The position numbers and the translations under genes were made by a program. From the IMG/VR virus record IMGVR_UViG_3300022074_000302, positions 1 to 27,319 of that record: a DNA stretch of 27,319 nucleotides; one strand, given 5' to 3'. Shown piece by piece: positions 14,297-22,644 of this stretch (its first letter is position 1; each line of letters starts with the position of its first letter). This stretch comes from a virus. Under the pieces are notes generated by a model. That model had not been told where the DNA came from. It did not search any database and saw only the letters and a program-made list of their open reading frames with translations.

Positions 14297-14503
14297 ATGA
14301 AACGACTTGCTTATGAGGCACTGAAGCACAAGTATGAGGCCCAACAAAAAGATGCACTCTTTGTATATGCGAATTACACGAACAATCCTGCTGGCATCGG
14401 TGAACATCCGGATTTGCTTGAAGAAATGGACAAAGCAGTCCAAGCTTGGGCGGACGCTGAAGACAAGTTGGCAGCACTTGAAGTCTTGGATAGCGAAGCT
14501 TAA
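14297..14503 (+). CDS. Small helical protein opening the tail operon (68 aa)
   Basis: The ATG at 14297 is chosen over an in-frame ATG at 14276, which lies inside the -10 box of the promoter. AGGGAG sits 6 bases upstream. The 68-residue product is acidic and mostly helical (LAYEALKHKYEAQQKDALF, EEMDKAVQAWADAEDKLAAL), with a loop NYTNNPAGIGEHPD in between, so it looks like a helical hairpin. I do not recognise it. Being first in the tail transcript, it may assist tail or connector assembly, but nothing in the sequence proves this. Confidence 0.7.
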   Translation: MKRLAYEALKHKYEAQQKDALFVYANYTNNPAGIGEHPDLLEEMDKAVQAWADAEDKLAALEVLDSEA

Positions 14504-14514
14504 CGGGTACTAGA

Positions 14515-15579
14515 ATGGCAAGCACCTATCTCACCCTAGTCAACAACGTCCTTCGGGACTTCAACGAAGTAGAATTGACCAGTTCTAACTTTACGAACTC
14601 TCGTGGTGTACAGACTGTAGTGAAGGACTACGTCAATCGTTCGATTACTGACGTACTCAATTCTGACTTGAATTGGCCGTTCACTCGTGCAGCAGGTTCG
14701 GTGGACGTGATTGCAGGCAAGTCCCTCTACAGTCACGCGAGTATAGCCTCGACACTCAAGTATGTTGACTACGATACGATGTTCTTGAAGCCAAAAGACT
14801 ACATACAAAATGGAAATTACGAAATTGCAGGGACCGCAAGTATTACTAATTGGACTACTGTGTCTGGCTCTCCTGCCGCCAGTTCTAAGTTTGGCAATAC
14901 TCTTCTACTTACTAATGCGGAAGCATCTCAAGAAGTTACCGACCTCATCGTAGGTCGTTCGTACGTCGTCCTCACACAGACGAGTGGTGCTACACTCACC
15001 CTCGAAATAGGAACGAGTTCTGGTGGATCACAAACAAAGTCTGCTACGCTTACTATTGCCAATGGCAACGAGGTGGCTCTTACCGAAACTACATTCACTG
15101 CTACGGCTACGACGCACCACGTGAGTTTCACAGAGGCTGCGGGGGGTGCTGCATTCGTCAAGTTAGTAGAATTGAGTGAGGATGTGCAGCCTAGACCCTT
15201 GCGGTATATATCGTACGAAGAGTACAACGAGTCGTTTCGTGAGCGGGACAGTCGCCTCGATACGAACAAGTTTGCCGAACCGGAATACGTCTACACCACA
15301 TACAACGACGAGATTGGCTTAACGCCTATACCTGATACAAGCAATCGCACCCTAGAGTTTGATTACTACGTATCTCACACTGACTTGTCTTCGGCCACTG
15401 ACACATCGATCATCCCCACACGATTCGAGCCTGTCATCAACGCTCGTGCGAAATACTACACGCATCTGTTTCGTTCGGACGTGCAGTCTGCACAGTTCTC
15501 TCTCAAGGAGTACGAGGACGGCCTGAAGCGTATGCGTGTCGAACTGCTCAACCGAAAGAACTACATGAGGGCGGTATAA
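14515..15579 (+). CDS. Tail adaptor protein (T7 gp11-like) with inserted beta-sandwich domain
   Basis: A 354-residue protein, longer than T7 gp11 (196). The N-terminal helical part (TYLTLVNNVLRDFNEVEL, VNRSITDVLNSDLNWPF) and C-terminal part (RYISYEEYNESFRERDSRL, ARAKYYTHLF, LKEYEDGLKRMRVEL) follow the plan of podovirus adaptors that sit between portal and nozzle. Between LKPKD (residue 95) and QPRPLRYI (residue 225) lies about 125 residues of different character: NGNYEIAGTASITNWTTVSG, LLLTNAEASQEV, YVVLTQTSGATLTLEIG, FTATATTHHVSFTEAAGG. This is the strand order of a carbohydrate-binding-module-like jelly roll. The insertion explains the extra length. The gp12-like gene follows directly with no gap. 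Confidence 0.76.
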   Translation: MASTYLTLVNNVLRDFNEVELTSSNFTNSRGVQTVVKDYVNRSITDVLNSDLNWPFTRAAGSVDVIAGKSLYSHASIASTLKYVDYDTMFLKPKDYIQNGNYEIAGTASITNWTTVSGSPAASSKFGNTLLLTNAEASQEVTDLIVGRSYVVLTQTSGATLTLEIGTSSGGSQTKSATLTIANGNEVALTETTFTATATTHHVSFTEAAGGAAFVKLVELSEDVQPRPLRYISYEEYNESFRERDSRLDTNKFAEPEYVYTTYNDEIGLTPIPDTSNRTLEFDYYVSHTDLSSATDTSIIPTRFEPVINARAKYYTHLFRSDVQSAQFSLKEYEDGLKRMRVELLNRKNYMRAV

Positions 15580-17094
15580 GTGCCTGACTTATCACAAGCA
15601 CAACCTGTAGCATTCAACTGCGAGGGCGGACTCGTAAAGAACCGCTCGACGTTTATGATGCAGCCGGGTGAAGCACTTGAACTCGAAAACTTCGAGCCGG
15701 ACGTGGAGGGCGGATATAAGCGTATTCAGGGATTCTCCAAGTACGTAACAGGAGTTGTACCACATACAAGCAGTGCATCTGAGCCTATCCTGATGGTTGC
15801 ATCCTTTGCAGACAAGGTTGTTGCTGCACGTGGAACAAGTATCTTTCAGGCTACACCCGGCGGGTCTAGCTGGACAAGCATTGACAGTGGACGCACCAGT
15901 GCAGCCAAGTACAACTTCGAACGGTTCAACTTCGACGGCAACGACAAGTTGATAGTCGTAGATCAGACGAATGCACCAACAGTATTCAACAGTTCGTTTT
16001 CTGCGACAGATGTGAGTGAAAGCAGCGTTGCAGGCTCCAAGTTTGTTGCGGCTTTTAAGAACCACATGTTCTATGCGGGCAAGTCGTCCACCCCACAGGA
16101 AGTGGTGTTCAGTCAGCCCTTCGATGAGGATGCGTTCTCCAGTGGCAGTGGTGCAGGAAGCATCAAGGTTGATGACAACATCACCGGACTTAAGGTCTTT
16201 CGTGACAATCTGTTCATCTTCTGCGAGAACAGGATATTCAAGTTGGGTGGCAGCAGCCTCAGTGACTTTGCAGTTGTCCCCGTCACTCGTAGCATCGGGT
16301 GTTTGAACGGCTTTACGATTCAGGAATTTGCTGGTGACCTCATTTTTCTTGGTCCTGACGGCTTGCGTACCGTCGCAGGTACAGCACGTATCGGTGACGT
16401 TGAACTGGGCACTATAAGTGCGAACGTCCAGTCCCTTTTCAATGAGAACATCGCGGACTCTGCTAGCTTCGAAAGTTTGGTCATACCTGACAAGACACAG
16501 TATCGTATATTCTTTACCAAGTCTGGTCGTGGCGAATCTATCACGAAGGGCGTCATCTGTGTGATGAAGGGCCAGAAGTTCGAGTTTGCTGAAATCAGGG
16601 GCATCAAGCCTCTATGTACGGATACGTTCGTAGATGATGGCAACGTCATCGTTTTGCATGGTGCGGATCAGAGCGGATACATCTACCGTCAAGAGTCTGG
16701 CAACGACTTCGACGGCACTGCTGTTCTTGGCAAGTATCGTGGCCCTGATCTCACGTTTGGCGATGCTGGAATACGCAAGCACATGCAGCGCATTATCGTG
16801 AACTACAAGCCGGACTCCGCAATCGACGCTGACTTGTTCATACGGTACGACTACGAGTCGGCAGATGCACCGCGACCTGCTGCGTACCCCCTCGACTCAA
16901 ACGATGTCGTCGCTATCTACGGCACTTCTCTGTACAACACTGCGACATACGGCGGTGTATCTCAGCCACTGTTTCGACAGTCCATCGAAGGGTCAGGATT
17001 TGCTGTAGCCGTTCGCGTAAACGATGGGGGCACTACCGCTCCCTACTCCCTCAAGGGGTTTCAACTAGAATTTCAGACAGGAGCGAGACGTTAG
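15580..17094 (+). CDS. Tail nozzle/tubular protein (T7 gp12-like beta-propeller)
   Basis: A 504-residue protein that starts with GTG directly after the adaptor stop. The start KNRSTFMMQPGEALELENFEPD is typical of the podovirus nozzle family, which begins with a statement of repeated propeller blades. Repeating strands follow (ILMVASFADKVVAARGTSIF, DKLIVVDQTNAPTVF, KNHMFYAGKSS, DNLFIFCENRIFKLGG, GDLIFLGPDGLRTVAG), consistent with a beta-propeller platform. It is shorter than T7 gp12 (794). Such proteins extend the tail tube below the adaptor and carry the fibres. The next gene begins at the following base. Confidence 0.8.
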   Translation: MPDLSQAQPVAFNCEGGLVKNRSTFMMQPGEALELENFEPDVEGGYKRIQGFSKYVTGVVPHTSSASEPILMVASFADKVVAARGTSIFQATPGGSSWTSIDSGRTSAAKYNFERFNFDGNDKLIVVDQTNAPTVFNSSFSATDVSESSVAGSKFVAAFKNHMFYAGKSSTPQEVVFSQPFDEDAFSSGSGAGSIKVDDNITGLKVFRDNLFIFCENRIFKLGGSSLSDFAVVPVTRSIGCLNGFTIQEFAGDLIFLGPDGLRTVAGTARIGDVELGTISANVQSLFNENIADSASFESLVIPDKTQYRIFFTKSGRGESITKGVICVMKGQKFEFAEIRGIKPLCTDTFVDDGNVIVLHGADQSGYIYRQESGNDFDGTAVLGKYRGPDLTFGDAGIRKHMQRIIVNYKPDSAIDADLFIRYDYESADAPRPAAYPLDSNDVVAIYGTSLYNTATYGGVSQPLFRQSIEGSGFAVAVRVNDGGTTAPYSLKGFQLEFQTGARR

Positions 17095-18984
17095 ATGGGT
17101 GCGACCTATACCAGACAATCATCCTACACTGACGGCGATACCATCACCGCTGCTCACACCAACGATGAATTCAATCAGATACTAGCTGCCTTCGCCGCCA
17201 GCACAGGACACACACACGACGGCACCGCCGCAGAGGGGGGTCCGATTACCAAGCTGCTTGGCAACACCCTCACATTCGGTGCGGCGACAGCGGGCACGGA
17301 TATCACAATCACTTTCGACGGTGAGTCGAATGACGGTGTACTCAAGTGGATGGAAGACGAGGACTACTTCGAGTTCTCTGACGACATCTTAGTTGCCAGC
17401 ACAGAGAGGCTGCAGTTTCGTGACACGGCTATTTACATCCACTCAAGCGCGGACGGACAGCTTGACCTCATAGCCGACACAGAGATTCAGATTGCTGCGA
17501 CTACCGTAGACATCAACGGTAATGTAGATATATCAGGCACACTGACAATCGGCAGTGCGGGTATATCTGAGGCAGAACTTGAGATACTCGATGGTGCGAC
17601 GGTCACCACAACAGAAATAAACATCATGGATGGTGACACATCCGCATCCGCTACCACTGTAGTCGATGCTGACCGTGTCGTGTTCAACGATGCTGGAACT
17701 ATGAAGCAGGTGGCGGTCACAGACTTAGCCGCCTATTTTGATGACGAAATCACGGCGATGCCGAACCTCGTTACCACTGCAGCTACGACGGTGGGGGCAC
17801 TCAACTCAGGTTCGATCACGTCCGGCTTCGGCACCATCGACACAGGATCGTCAACGATCACAACGACGGGCCTCATCACAGGTGGCTCTCTCGACATCGA
17901 CGACGTTCTCATCAACGGCTCGACTATCGGTCACACAGACGACACAGACCTGATGACAGTTGCGAGTGGCTTACTCACTGTAGCCGGTGAAGTCTCCATG
18001 ACTACGCTCGACATAGGTGGTACGAACGTCACATCGACGGCAGCAGAACTGAACATCCTAGATGGCGTAACCGCTACTGCTGCCGAACTCAACTACAGCG
18101 ACACGGGTGCCTCTGTGGGCACAGTGGTTGCAAGCAAAGTCGTAACCGTAGACTCGAACAAAGACGTAGCTAGCTTCCGCAACATCACCCTCACGGGGGA
18201 ACTCGACGCAGGATCACTCGACGTATCCGGTGACGCAGACATCGACGGCACCCTAGAGGCTGATGCGATTACGGTCAACGGCACAGCACTCAACACAGTT
18301 ATCGCAGGGGTGACAGTGGCGAATGCTACCCTAGCAGCTACCACCACTGTTACGGACAGCACAGCAAACACCAACTTCCCTGTCGTATTCCACGATGAGT
18401 CGAACGCACTCTTGGATGATACGGGTGCCCTGCGCTACAACCCAAGCACAGGCGAACTCCTAGTTCCGAAGCTGACTGTAGCGGGCACGACAACCACCGT
18501 AGACACAGTGACGATGAATGCAGAGAATGCTATTATCTTCGAGGGTGCTACGGCTGACTCACACGAGACTACACTCACCATCGTAGACCCGACAGCAGAC
18601 CGTACGATCAACTTGCCCAACCAGTCAGGCACCCTGCCTGTCTTAGCTGCAGCAAGCAACACAGCGATCACGTCTACGCCCGACGAACTGAACATACTCG
18701 ACGGGGCCACCGTGGTCGTAGGCGAGATCAACGCTCTCGACTTGGGTTCGACAGCAGTCGGCACGGCTATCGCATCGAAGGCAGTCATACTCGACTCGAA
18801 CAAGGACTACACAGGTATCCGCAACTTCACCATCACTGGTGAGTTGGATGCCGGTTCACTGGACATCAGCGGAGATGCTGATATCGACGGCACCCTCGAA
18901 GCAGACGCTATCACAGTCAACGGTGCCACTCTCAACTCAGTAATTGCAGACGAGGCGACAGCCCTTGCAATTGCTCTGGGCTAA
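17095..18984 (+). CDS. Tail fibre with ELNILDG-type repeats
   Basis: A 629-residue protein. The first 60 residues (DGDTITAAHTNDEFNQILAA, GHTHDGTAAEGG) look like a virion-attachment region. The rest is low in charge variety, with Thr/Ala/Asp/Ile-rich strands typical of a trimeric beta-helical shaft. Repeat elements of the form AELEILDGATVTTTEINIMDG, AELNILDGVTATAAELNY and DELNILDGATVVVGEINALD recur at about residues 160, 315 and 525. A 64-residue unit is duplicated (341-404 and 555-618). The protein ends abruptly after the last repeat (ATALAIALG) with no globular tip, so receptor binding probably rests with the genes that follow. A promoter begins 2 bases after the stop. Confidence 0.8.
   Translation: MGATYTRQSSYTDGDTITAAHTNDEFNQILAAFAASTGHTHDGTAAEGGPITKLLGNTLTFGAATAGTDITITFDGESNDGVLKWMEDEDYFEFSDDILVASTERLQFRDTAIYIHSSADGQLDLIADTEIQIAATTVDINGNVDISGTLTIGSAGISEAELEILDGATVTTTEINIMDGDTSASATTVVDADRVVFNDAGTMKQVAVTDLAAYFDDEITAMPNLVTTAATTVGALNSGSITSGFGTIDTGSSTITTTGLITGGSLDIDDVLINGSTIGHTDDTDLMTVASGLLTVAGEVSMTTLDIGGTNVTSTAAELNILDGVTATAAELNYSDTGASVGTVVASKVVTVDSNKDVASFRNITLTGELDAGSLDVSGDADIDGTLEADAITVNGTALNTVIAGVTVANATLAATTTVTDSTANTNFPVVFHDESNALLDDTGALRYNPSTGELLVPKLTVAGTTTTVDTVTMNAENAIIFEGATADSHETTLTIVDPTADRTINLPNQSGTLPVLAAASNTAITSTPDELNILDGATVVVGEINALDLGSTAVGTAIASKAVILDSNKDYTGIRNFTITGELDAGSLDISGDADIDGTLEADAITVNGATLNSVIADEATALAIALG
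18115..18306 (+). repeat. Fibre repeat unit A (64 codons)
   Basis: First copy of a 192-base in-frame unit whose second copy is at 18757-18948. Its core, residues 368-396 (GELDAGSLDVSGDADIDG onward), matches copy B at 28 of 29 residues but at only 8 of 29 codons. Confidence 0.85.
18757..18948 (+). repeat. Fibre repeat unit B (64 codons)
   Basis: Second copy of the unit at 18115, with identical length and no insertion or deletion. Core residues are 582-610. In the core, 20 of the 21 codon differences from unit A are synonymous. Confidence 0.85.
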
Positions 18985-18986
18985 CC

Positions 18987-19015
18987 TTGACAATCAACGA
19001 CTAATCACGTATAAT
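18987..19015 (+). promoter_or_regulatory. Perfect consensus sigma70 promoter before the receptor-binding block
   Basis: TTGACA at 18987-18992 and TATAAT at 19010-19015 are both exact consensus hexamers with the optimal 17-base spacer, in a 52-base gap. The predicted start near 19022 leaves about 15 leader bases, with AGAGGGA at 19024-19030 as ribosome-binding site for the ATG at 19037. Confidence 0.88.
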
Positions 19016-19036
19016 ATATCCGAAGAGGGATAATCA

Positions 19037-19396
19037 ATGGCTAACACATTCAAGGTAGTATCGCATGACGTTATGCCAGCATCTAGCGGTACACCAGAAG
19101 ATTTATACACCGCACCCGGCAGCACGACTACGATCATCTTGGGTATGGTACTTGCAAACGTACACACCAGTCAAGTCACAACGAGTGTGAAACTTGTTAG
19201 TGATACGTCAGGCGGTGGACGTACGGCTACGAACACAACTACGTTCCTGCTCAAGGATGCACCGATACCTGTCGGCGGCTCCATAGAAATACTTGCAGGC
19301 AACAAGGTAGTCCTAGAGACAACAGACAAGATTCAAATCGATTGTTCTGTTGCTGACAAGACCAGCGTAACTATGAGTATCATGGAGATAACCTGA
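19037..19396 (+). CDS. Small beta-sandwich virion protein (119 aa)
   Basis: A 119-residue, beta-rich protein. Strands alternate throughout (TFKVVSHDVMPA, TTIILGMVLANVHTSQVTTSV, TTTFLLKDAPIPVGG, SIEILAGNKVVLE, KTSVTMSIMEIT). The segment TTIILGMVLANVH followed by KLVSDTS and a KDAPIPVG loop is one I associate with short structural proteins beside fibre genes in cyanophages and other marine phages. It is the first gene after the consensus promoter and overlaps the next gene by one base. A fibre-base or decoration role is inferred. Confidence 0.7.
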   Translation: MANTFKVVSHDVMPASSGTPEDLYTAPGSTTTIILGMVLANVHTSQVTTSVKLVSDTSGGGRTATNTTTFLLKDAPIPVGGSIEILAGNKVVLETTDKIQIDCSVADKTSVTMSIMEIT

Positions 19397-20463
19397 TGGG
19401 ATACATAGGCAATTCAGTAGTAGGTGTTGAGCATCCAAGTAAGTCTGCGTTGAATGCCACGACGGGTACGTTTACGGATGCGTTTACGTCGTTGGGTATT
19501 GACGATAATGCAGATGCCAACGCAATCACGATTGACAGTTCTGAAAACGTGGGAATCGGTACGACAAATCCTACTGCGAAAACCACCATCAAAACATCCT
19601 CAAATGAAGAAGATGCGTTACTGGTTGAGCAGTCCGACGGCACGGATGTCGGTTCTTTACGTATAAACAATGGTGCGTTCATACTGAAAGGCAAAAACTC
19701 ATCTCAGCCCATTCAAATTCAAACACACGATGGAAACGAAGATATTGAGGTAGACCCTGATGGCTTTATTAAGATGGAAACCGCTGGTGCAGAACGCCTC
19801 AGAGTGGATGCGTCGGGCGACATCGGAATCGGCACTAGCACCATCACCAACACATCAAATTATCGAAACATTCACATCGAAGGCACAACCGGCACAATTA
19901 TGCGTTTCATGGCTAATGGAACACAAGTTGGGCAGGTACAATCTGACACAAATGAGTTTCAGCTAAATGCTATAACTGCCGACCCAATGATTTTCAAAAC
20001 TACTAATACTGAAGCCATGCGTATCAGCGCAGCCGGTGAGATTACAAAGGCTTTACAGCCAGCGTTCCTTGCACAACCATCAAGCAATCAAGATGACATA
20101 ACCGCAGGTCAAAACATAACAGTTGTGCTTGGCAATGAGGTGTTTGACGTAGGTTCTAATTTTGCGTCTAACACATTCACCGCACCTGTAACTGGCAAGT
20201 ATTTACTCATTTTCACTCTTTATGGGTCACAGCTTGATGGTGATGCGTCTTACATGGAAATAGCCCTTGAAACATCAAATAGAACCTACACGACCATTCA
20301 AGAACCTAGCGGCACTGAAGATGTTTTTGCGGGTGGAACAACGGCTGCTGTGGCAGACATGGATGCCAATGATACTGCTTTTGTTAGGGTCACAACAGGT
20401 AGTGGTCAATCAACATTCGATATCACTACATCATCAAGATTTTCTGGCGCACTAATTTGCTAA
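19396..20463 (+). CDS. Tail fibre/receptor-binding protein with C1q-like C-terminus
   Basis: A 355-residue protein. The start MGYIGNSVVGVEHPSKSAL resembles the YIG-type virion-attachment start of many phage fibres. Residues 35-215 carry repeated VGIGTTNPTA, RLRVDASGDIGIGTST and AMRISAAGEI elements typical of fibre shafts. Residues about 219-355 read as a C1q/TNF-like jelly roll: PAFLAQPSSNQDDI, FDVGSNFASNTFTAPVTGKY, LLIFTLYGSQLDGDASY, and the terminal SRFSGALIC, the usual last strand of the family. Such domains form trimeric heads that bind ligands, here probably the host receptor. Codon use is visibly more AT-rich than in the upstream fibre. Confidence 0.78.
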   Translation: MGYIGNSVVGVEHPSKSALNATTGTFTDAFTSLGIDDNADANAITIDSSENVGIGTTNPTAKTTIKTSSNEEDALLVEQSDGTDVGSLRINNGAFILKGKNSSQPIQIQTHDGNEDIEVDPDGFIKMETAGAERLRVDASGDIGIGTSTITNTSNYRNIHIEGTTGTIMRFMANGTQVGQVQSDTNEFQLNAITADPMIFKTTNTEAMRISAAGEITKALQPAFLAQPSSNQDDITAGQNITVVLGNEVFDVGSNFASNTFTAPVTGKYLLIFTLYGSQLDGDASYMEIALETSNRTYTTIQEPSGTEDVFAGGTTAAVADMDANDTAFVRVTTGSGQSTFDITTSSRFSGALIC

Positions 20464-20499
20464 TCGGGTGAAACAACCCTGTCATAAAGGAGACATGAG

Positions 20500-20784
20500 A
20501 TGGCAAACCATACTAAAACACTTACACTGACAGACTTGCAGCAGCAAATACTGTCCAACGATTTGTACAACGACACAGACAATGCTGGTATTGACGCATG
20601 GATTGACGCTGCTCTTACAGGCAAAATTAACAACTGCTGGAAGCGTATGCAACAAGAATGGACAACTAAGTTGATGAATGACGAAAGTTTTACTGACCCG
20701 ATTCCATCCAATCAGGCTGACTTTGTTGCACTTGTAATCGCACGTGATGACTACAAAAATCGTAAGGCAAGGGATGACGCATAA
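20500..20784 (+). CDS. Small helical fibre-associated protein (94 aa)
   Basis: A 94-residue protein with AAAGGAG before the ATG. It is mostly helical (LTDLQQQILSNDLYN, IDAWIDAALTGKINNCWKRM, DFVALVIARDDYKNRK). The pattern IDAWIDAALTGKINNC..R is one I remember from small proteins placed between fibre genes in many phages. Its stop overlaps the start of the next fibre by one base, which implies coupled translation. A fibre chaperone or connector role is inferred from placement. There is no enzymatic motif. Confidence 0.7.
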   Translation: MANHTKTLTLTDLQQQILSNDLYNDTDNAGIDAWIDAALTGKINNCWKRMQQEWTTKLMNDESFTDPIPSNQADFVALVIARDDYKNRKARDDA

Positions 20785-22634
20785 TGCCATATCTAGGTAG
20801 GTCACCGGGAAGCGGAGTACGTTCCCGATTTATATACGCTGCCACTGCTGGGCAGACATCGTTCAGCGGCAACGACAGCAACAGCGTGTCTTTGGCCTAT
20901 GAAGATACGTTGTACATGGATGTATACCAAAACGGTGTGCTTCTCAAGCCCGTCACTGACTACGCTGCTACAACAGGCACAAGTGTGGTGCTGACTACTG
21001 GTGCAACTACGGATGACGTAGTTGAGATGATTGTCTACGATACGTTTGCTGTGGCTGACACGGTGAGTGCATCGAATGGTGGTACGTTTGCTGGTGATGT
21101 TGCGTTTACTGCTAATGCTAACTTTGGTGATAATAACAAGGCGCAGTTTGGTGCGGGGTCTGACTTACAGATTTACCACGACGGTTCTAACTCATATATT
21201 GATGATGCTGGCACTGGAACTTTAAACCTTAGAGCCAACGCAGCACTTAACATAAAAAAATATACCGGCGAGATTATGTTCGATGCTGTTGCAGATGGTG
21301 CCGTAACACTTCGCCATGATAACTCCATTAAATTCGCCACCACCAGCACAGGCGTGGACATCACAGGTGGCTTCACCGCAACTGACGGCTGCACAATCAC
21401 GACTGCCGACAACAGCGCACAACTTACACTTACATCAACAGATGCAGATGGCAGTGCTGGCCCAATTTTAGTTATGAACAGAGATTCTGGCAGTCCTGCT
21501 GTTGGCGATGTTCTTGGTCAGATTCTGTATAAGTTTGACAATGAGTCAGCAGAGTCAACAGAGGCTATCAGAATTAATGCTATTCTTTCTGACTCAACTG
21601 ATGGCAGTGAGGATGCTAGACTTCAGATAGAGCAAATGTTTGGTGGCTCTATGTTTTCTTTTCTCACAATGAGCAAAGACGGCATTATCTTTAACGAAAA
21701 CAGCCAAGACATTGACTTCCGTGTTGAGTCTGACGGCAACGCTAATATGATTAATGTTGACGCTGGCAATAATCTTGTAGGCATAGGGATGGTGCCAGAC
21801 ACGACGGCACTAACAGTCAGCGGTCAAATAGGAACAACTAACGGAACTGAAGGCGCACCAACCCATAGCTTTTACTCCGACGTAAACACCGGAATGTTTC
21901 GTCCGTCAGGAGACCATCTGGGATTTTCTACTGGCGGCACGGAACGCCTCAGAATTGATAACGGCGGAACACTGCTGGTTGGAACAACCACCACAGCAGT
22001 AAACAGTAGTTCTTCGGTAGCAGGTTTTTCAGTACAAAGTTCTGGCATATTGGCCGTCGCCCGTAGTGGCGGCGATGTAGCCAGTTTTAATCGACAAACA
22101 AACGACGGCACAGTTATTCAAATACACCAAGCTGGTACAGTCGAAGGCACGATATCTGTGTCTGGCACAACCGTGTCATACAACGGTGGTCACATTTCAC
22201 GTTTCTCTCAGGCCACTGACGGCAATCGTATCGACGGCCTTGTCAAAGGCACCGTGATGACTAACCTCGATCAGATGGCTGAGTGGACAAAGGATGGTGT
22301 GACAGAAGACAATGAGCAGCTTAACTGCATGGCCGTGTCATCAGTCGAGGGTGATGCCAATGTGGCTGGCGTGTTTGTAAACTTTGATGATGACGACAAG
22401 GACCACACCGCCGATATGAACATAGCAATGACCGGCGATATGGTTATCCGCATTGCACAAGGCACAACAGTGGCACGAGGCGACTTGCTGATGTCTGCTG
22501 GTGACGGCACTGCCAAGCCGCAGGGCGATGACATTGTTCGCAGCAAGACGATTGCAAAAGTCACCAGCATCACAGTTTCACATACATATGATGACGGCAC
22601 CTATCTCGTGCCGTGTGTCCTAATGGCGTGTTGA
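20784..22634 (+). CDS. Large tail fibre with chaperone-like C-terminal domain
   Basis: A 616-residue protein. The N-terminus (MPYLGRSPGSGVRSRFIYAA, TAGQTSFSGND) followed by DVYQNGVLLKPVTDYAAT is the attachment type seen in many phage fibres. The shaft contains the widespread DLQIYHDGSNSYIDDAGTGT and LNLRANAALNIKK elements and VGIGMVPDTTALTVSGQIG. Residues about 470-616 (DGLVKGTVMTNLDQMAEW, VSSVEGDANVAGVF, GDLLMSAGDGTAKPQGDDI, VRSKTIAKVTS, HTYDDGTYLVPCVL) resemble the intramolecular chaperone domains that trimerise fibres and in some cases cut themselves off (Peptidase_G2-like; family from memory). Whether cleavage happens here cannot be told. It overlaps the upstream gene by one base. Confidence 0.78.
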   Translation: MPYLGRSPGSGVRSRFIYAATAGQTSFSGNDSNSVSLAYEDTLYMDVYQNGVLLKPVTDYAATTGTSVVLTTGATTDDVVEMIVYDTFAVADTVSASNGGTFAGDVAFTANANFGDNNKAQFGAGSDLQIYHDGSNSYIDDAGTGTLNLRANAALNIKKYTGEIMFDAVADGAVTLRHDNSIKFATTSTGVDITGGFTATDGCTITTADNSAQLTLTSTDADGSAGPILVMNRDSGSPAVGDVLGQILYKFDNESAESTEAIRINAILSDSTDGSEDARLQIEQMFGGSMFSFLTMSKDGIIFNENSQDIDFRVESDGNANMINVDAGNNLVGIGMVPDTTALTVSGQIGTTNGTEGAPTHSFYSDVNTGMFRPSGDHLGFSTGGTERLRIDNGGTLLVGTTTTAVNSSSSVAGFSVQSSGILAVARSGGDVASFNRQTNDGTVIQIHQAGTVEGTISVSGTTVSYNGGHISRFSQATDGNRIDGLVKGTVMTNLDQMAEWTKDGVTEDNEQLNCMAVSSVEGDANVAGVFVNFDDDDKDHTADMNIAMTGDMVIRIAQGTTVARGDLLMSAGDGTAKPQGDDIVRSKTIAKVTSITVSHTYDDGTYLVPCVLMAC

Positions 22635-22644
22635 GGGAAAAGAT

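Noticed and set aside
20463-20499. Small hairpin GGGT-GAAACA-ACCC between two fibre-block genes, with TTGCTA upstream
   Set aside because: The stem is only 4 base pairs with no T-run, and no acceptable -10 box lies 16-18 bases after TTGCTA, so neither terminator nor promoter is supported.
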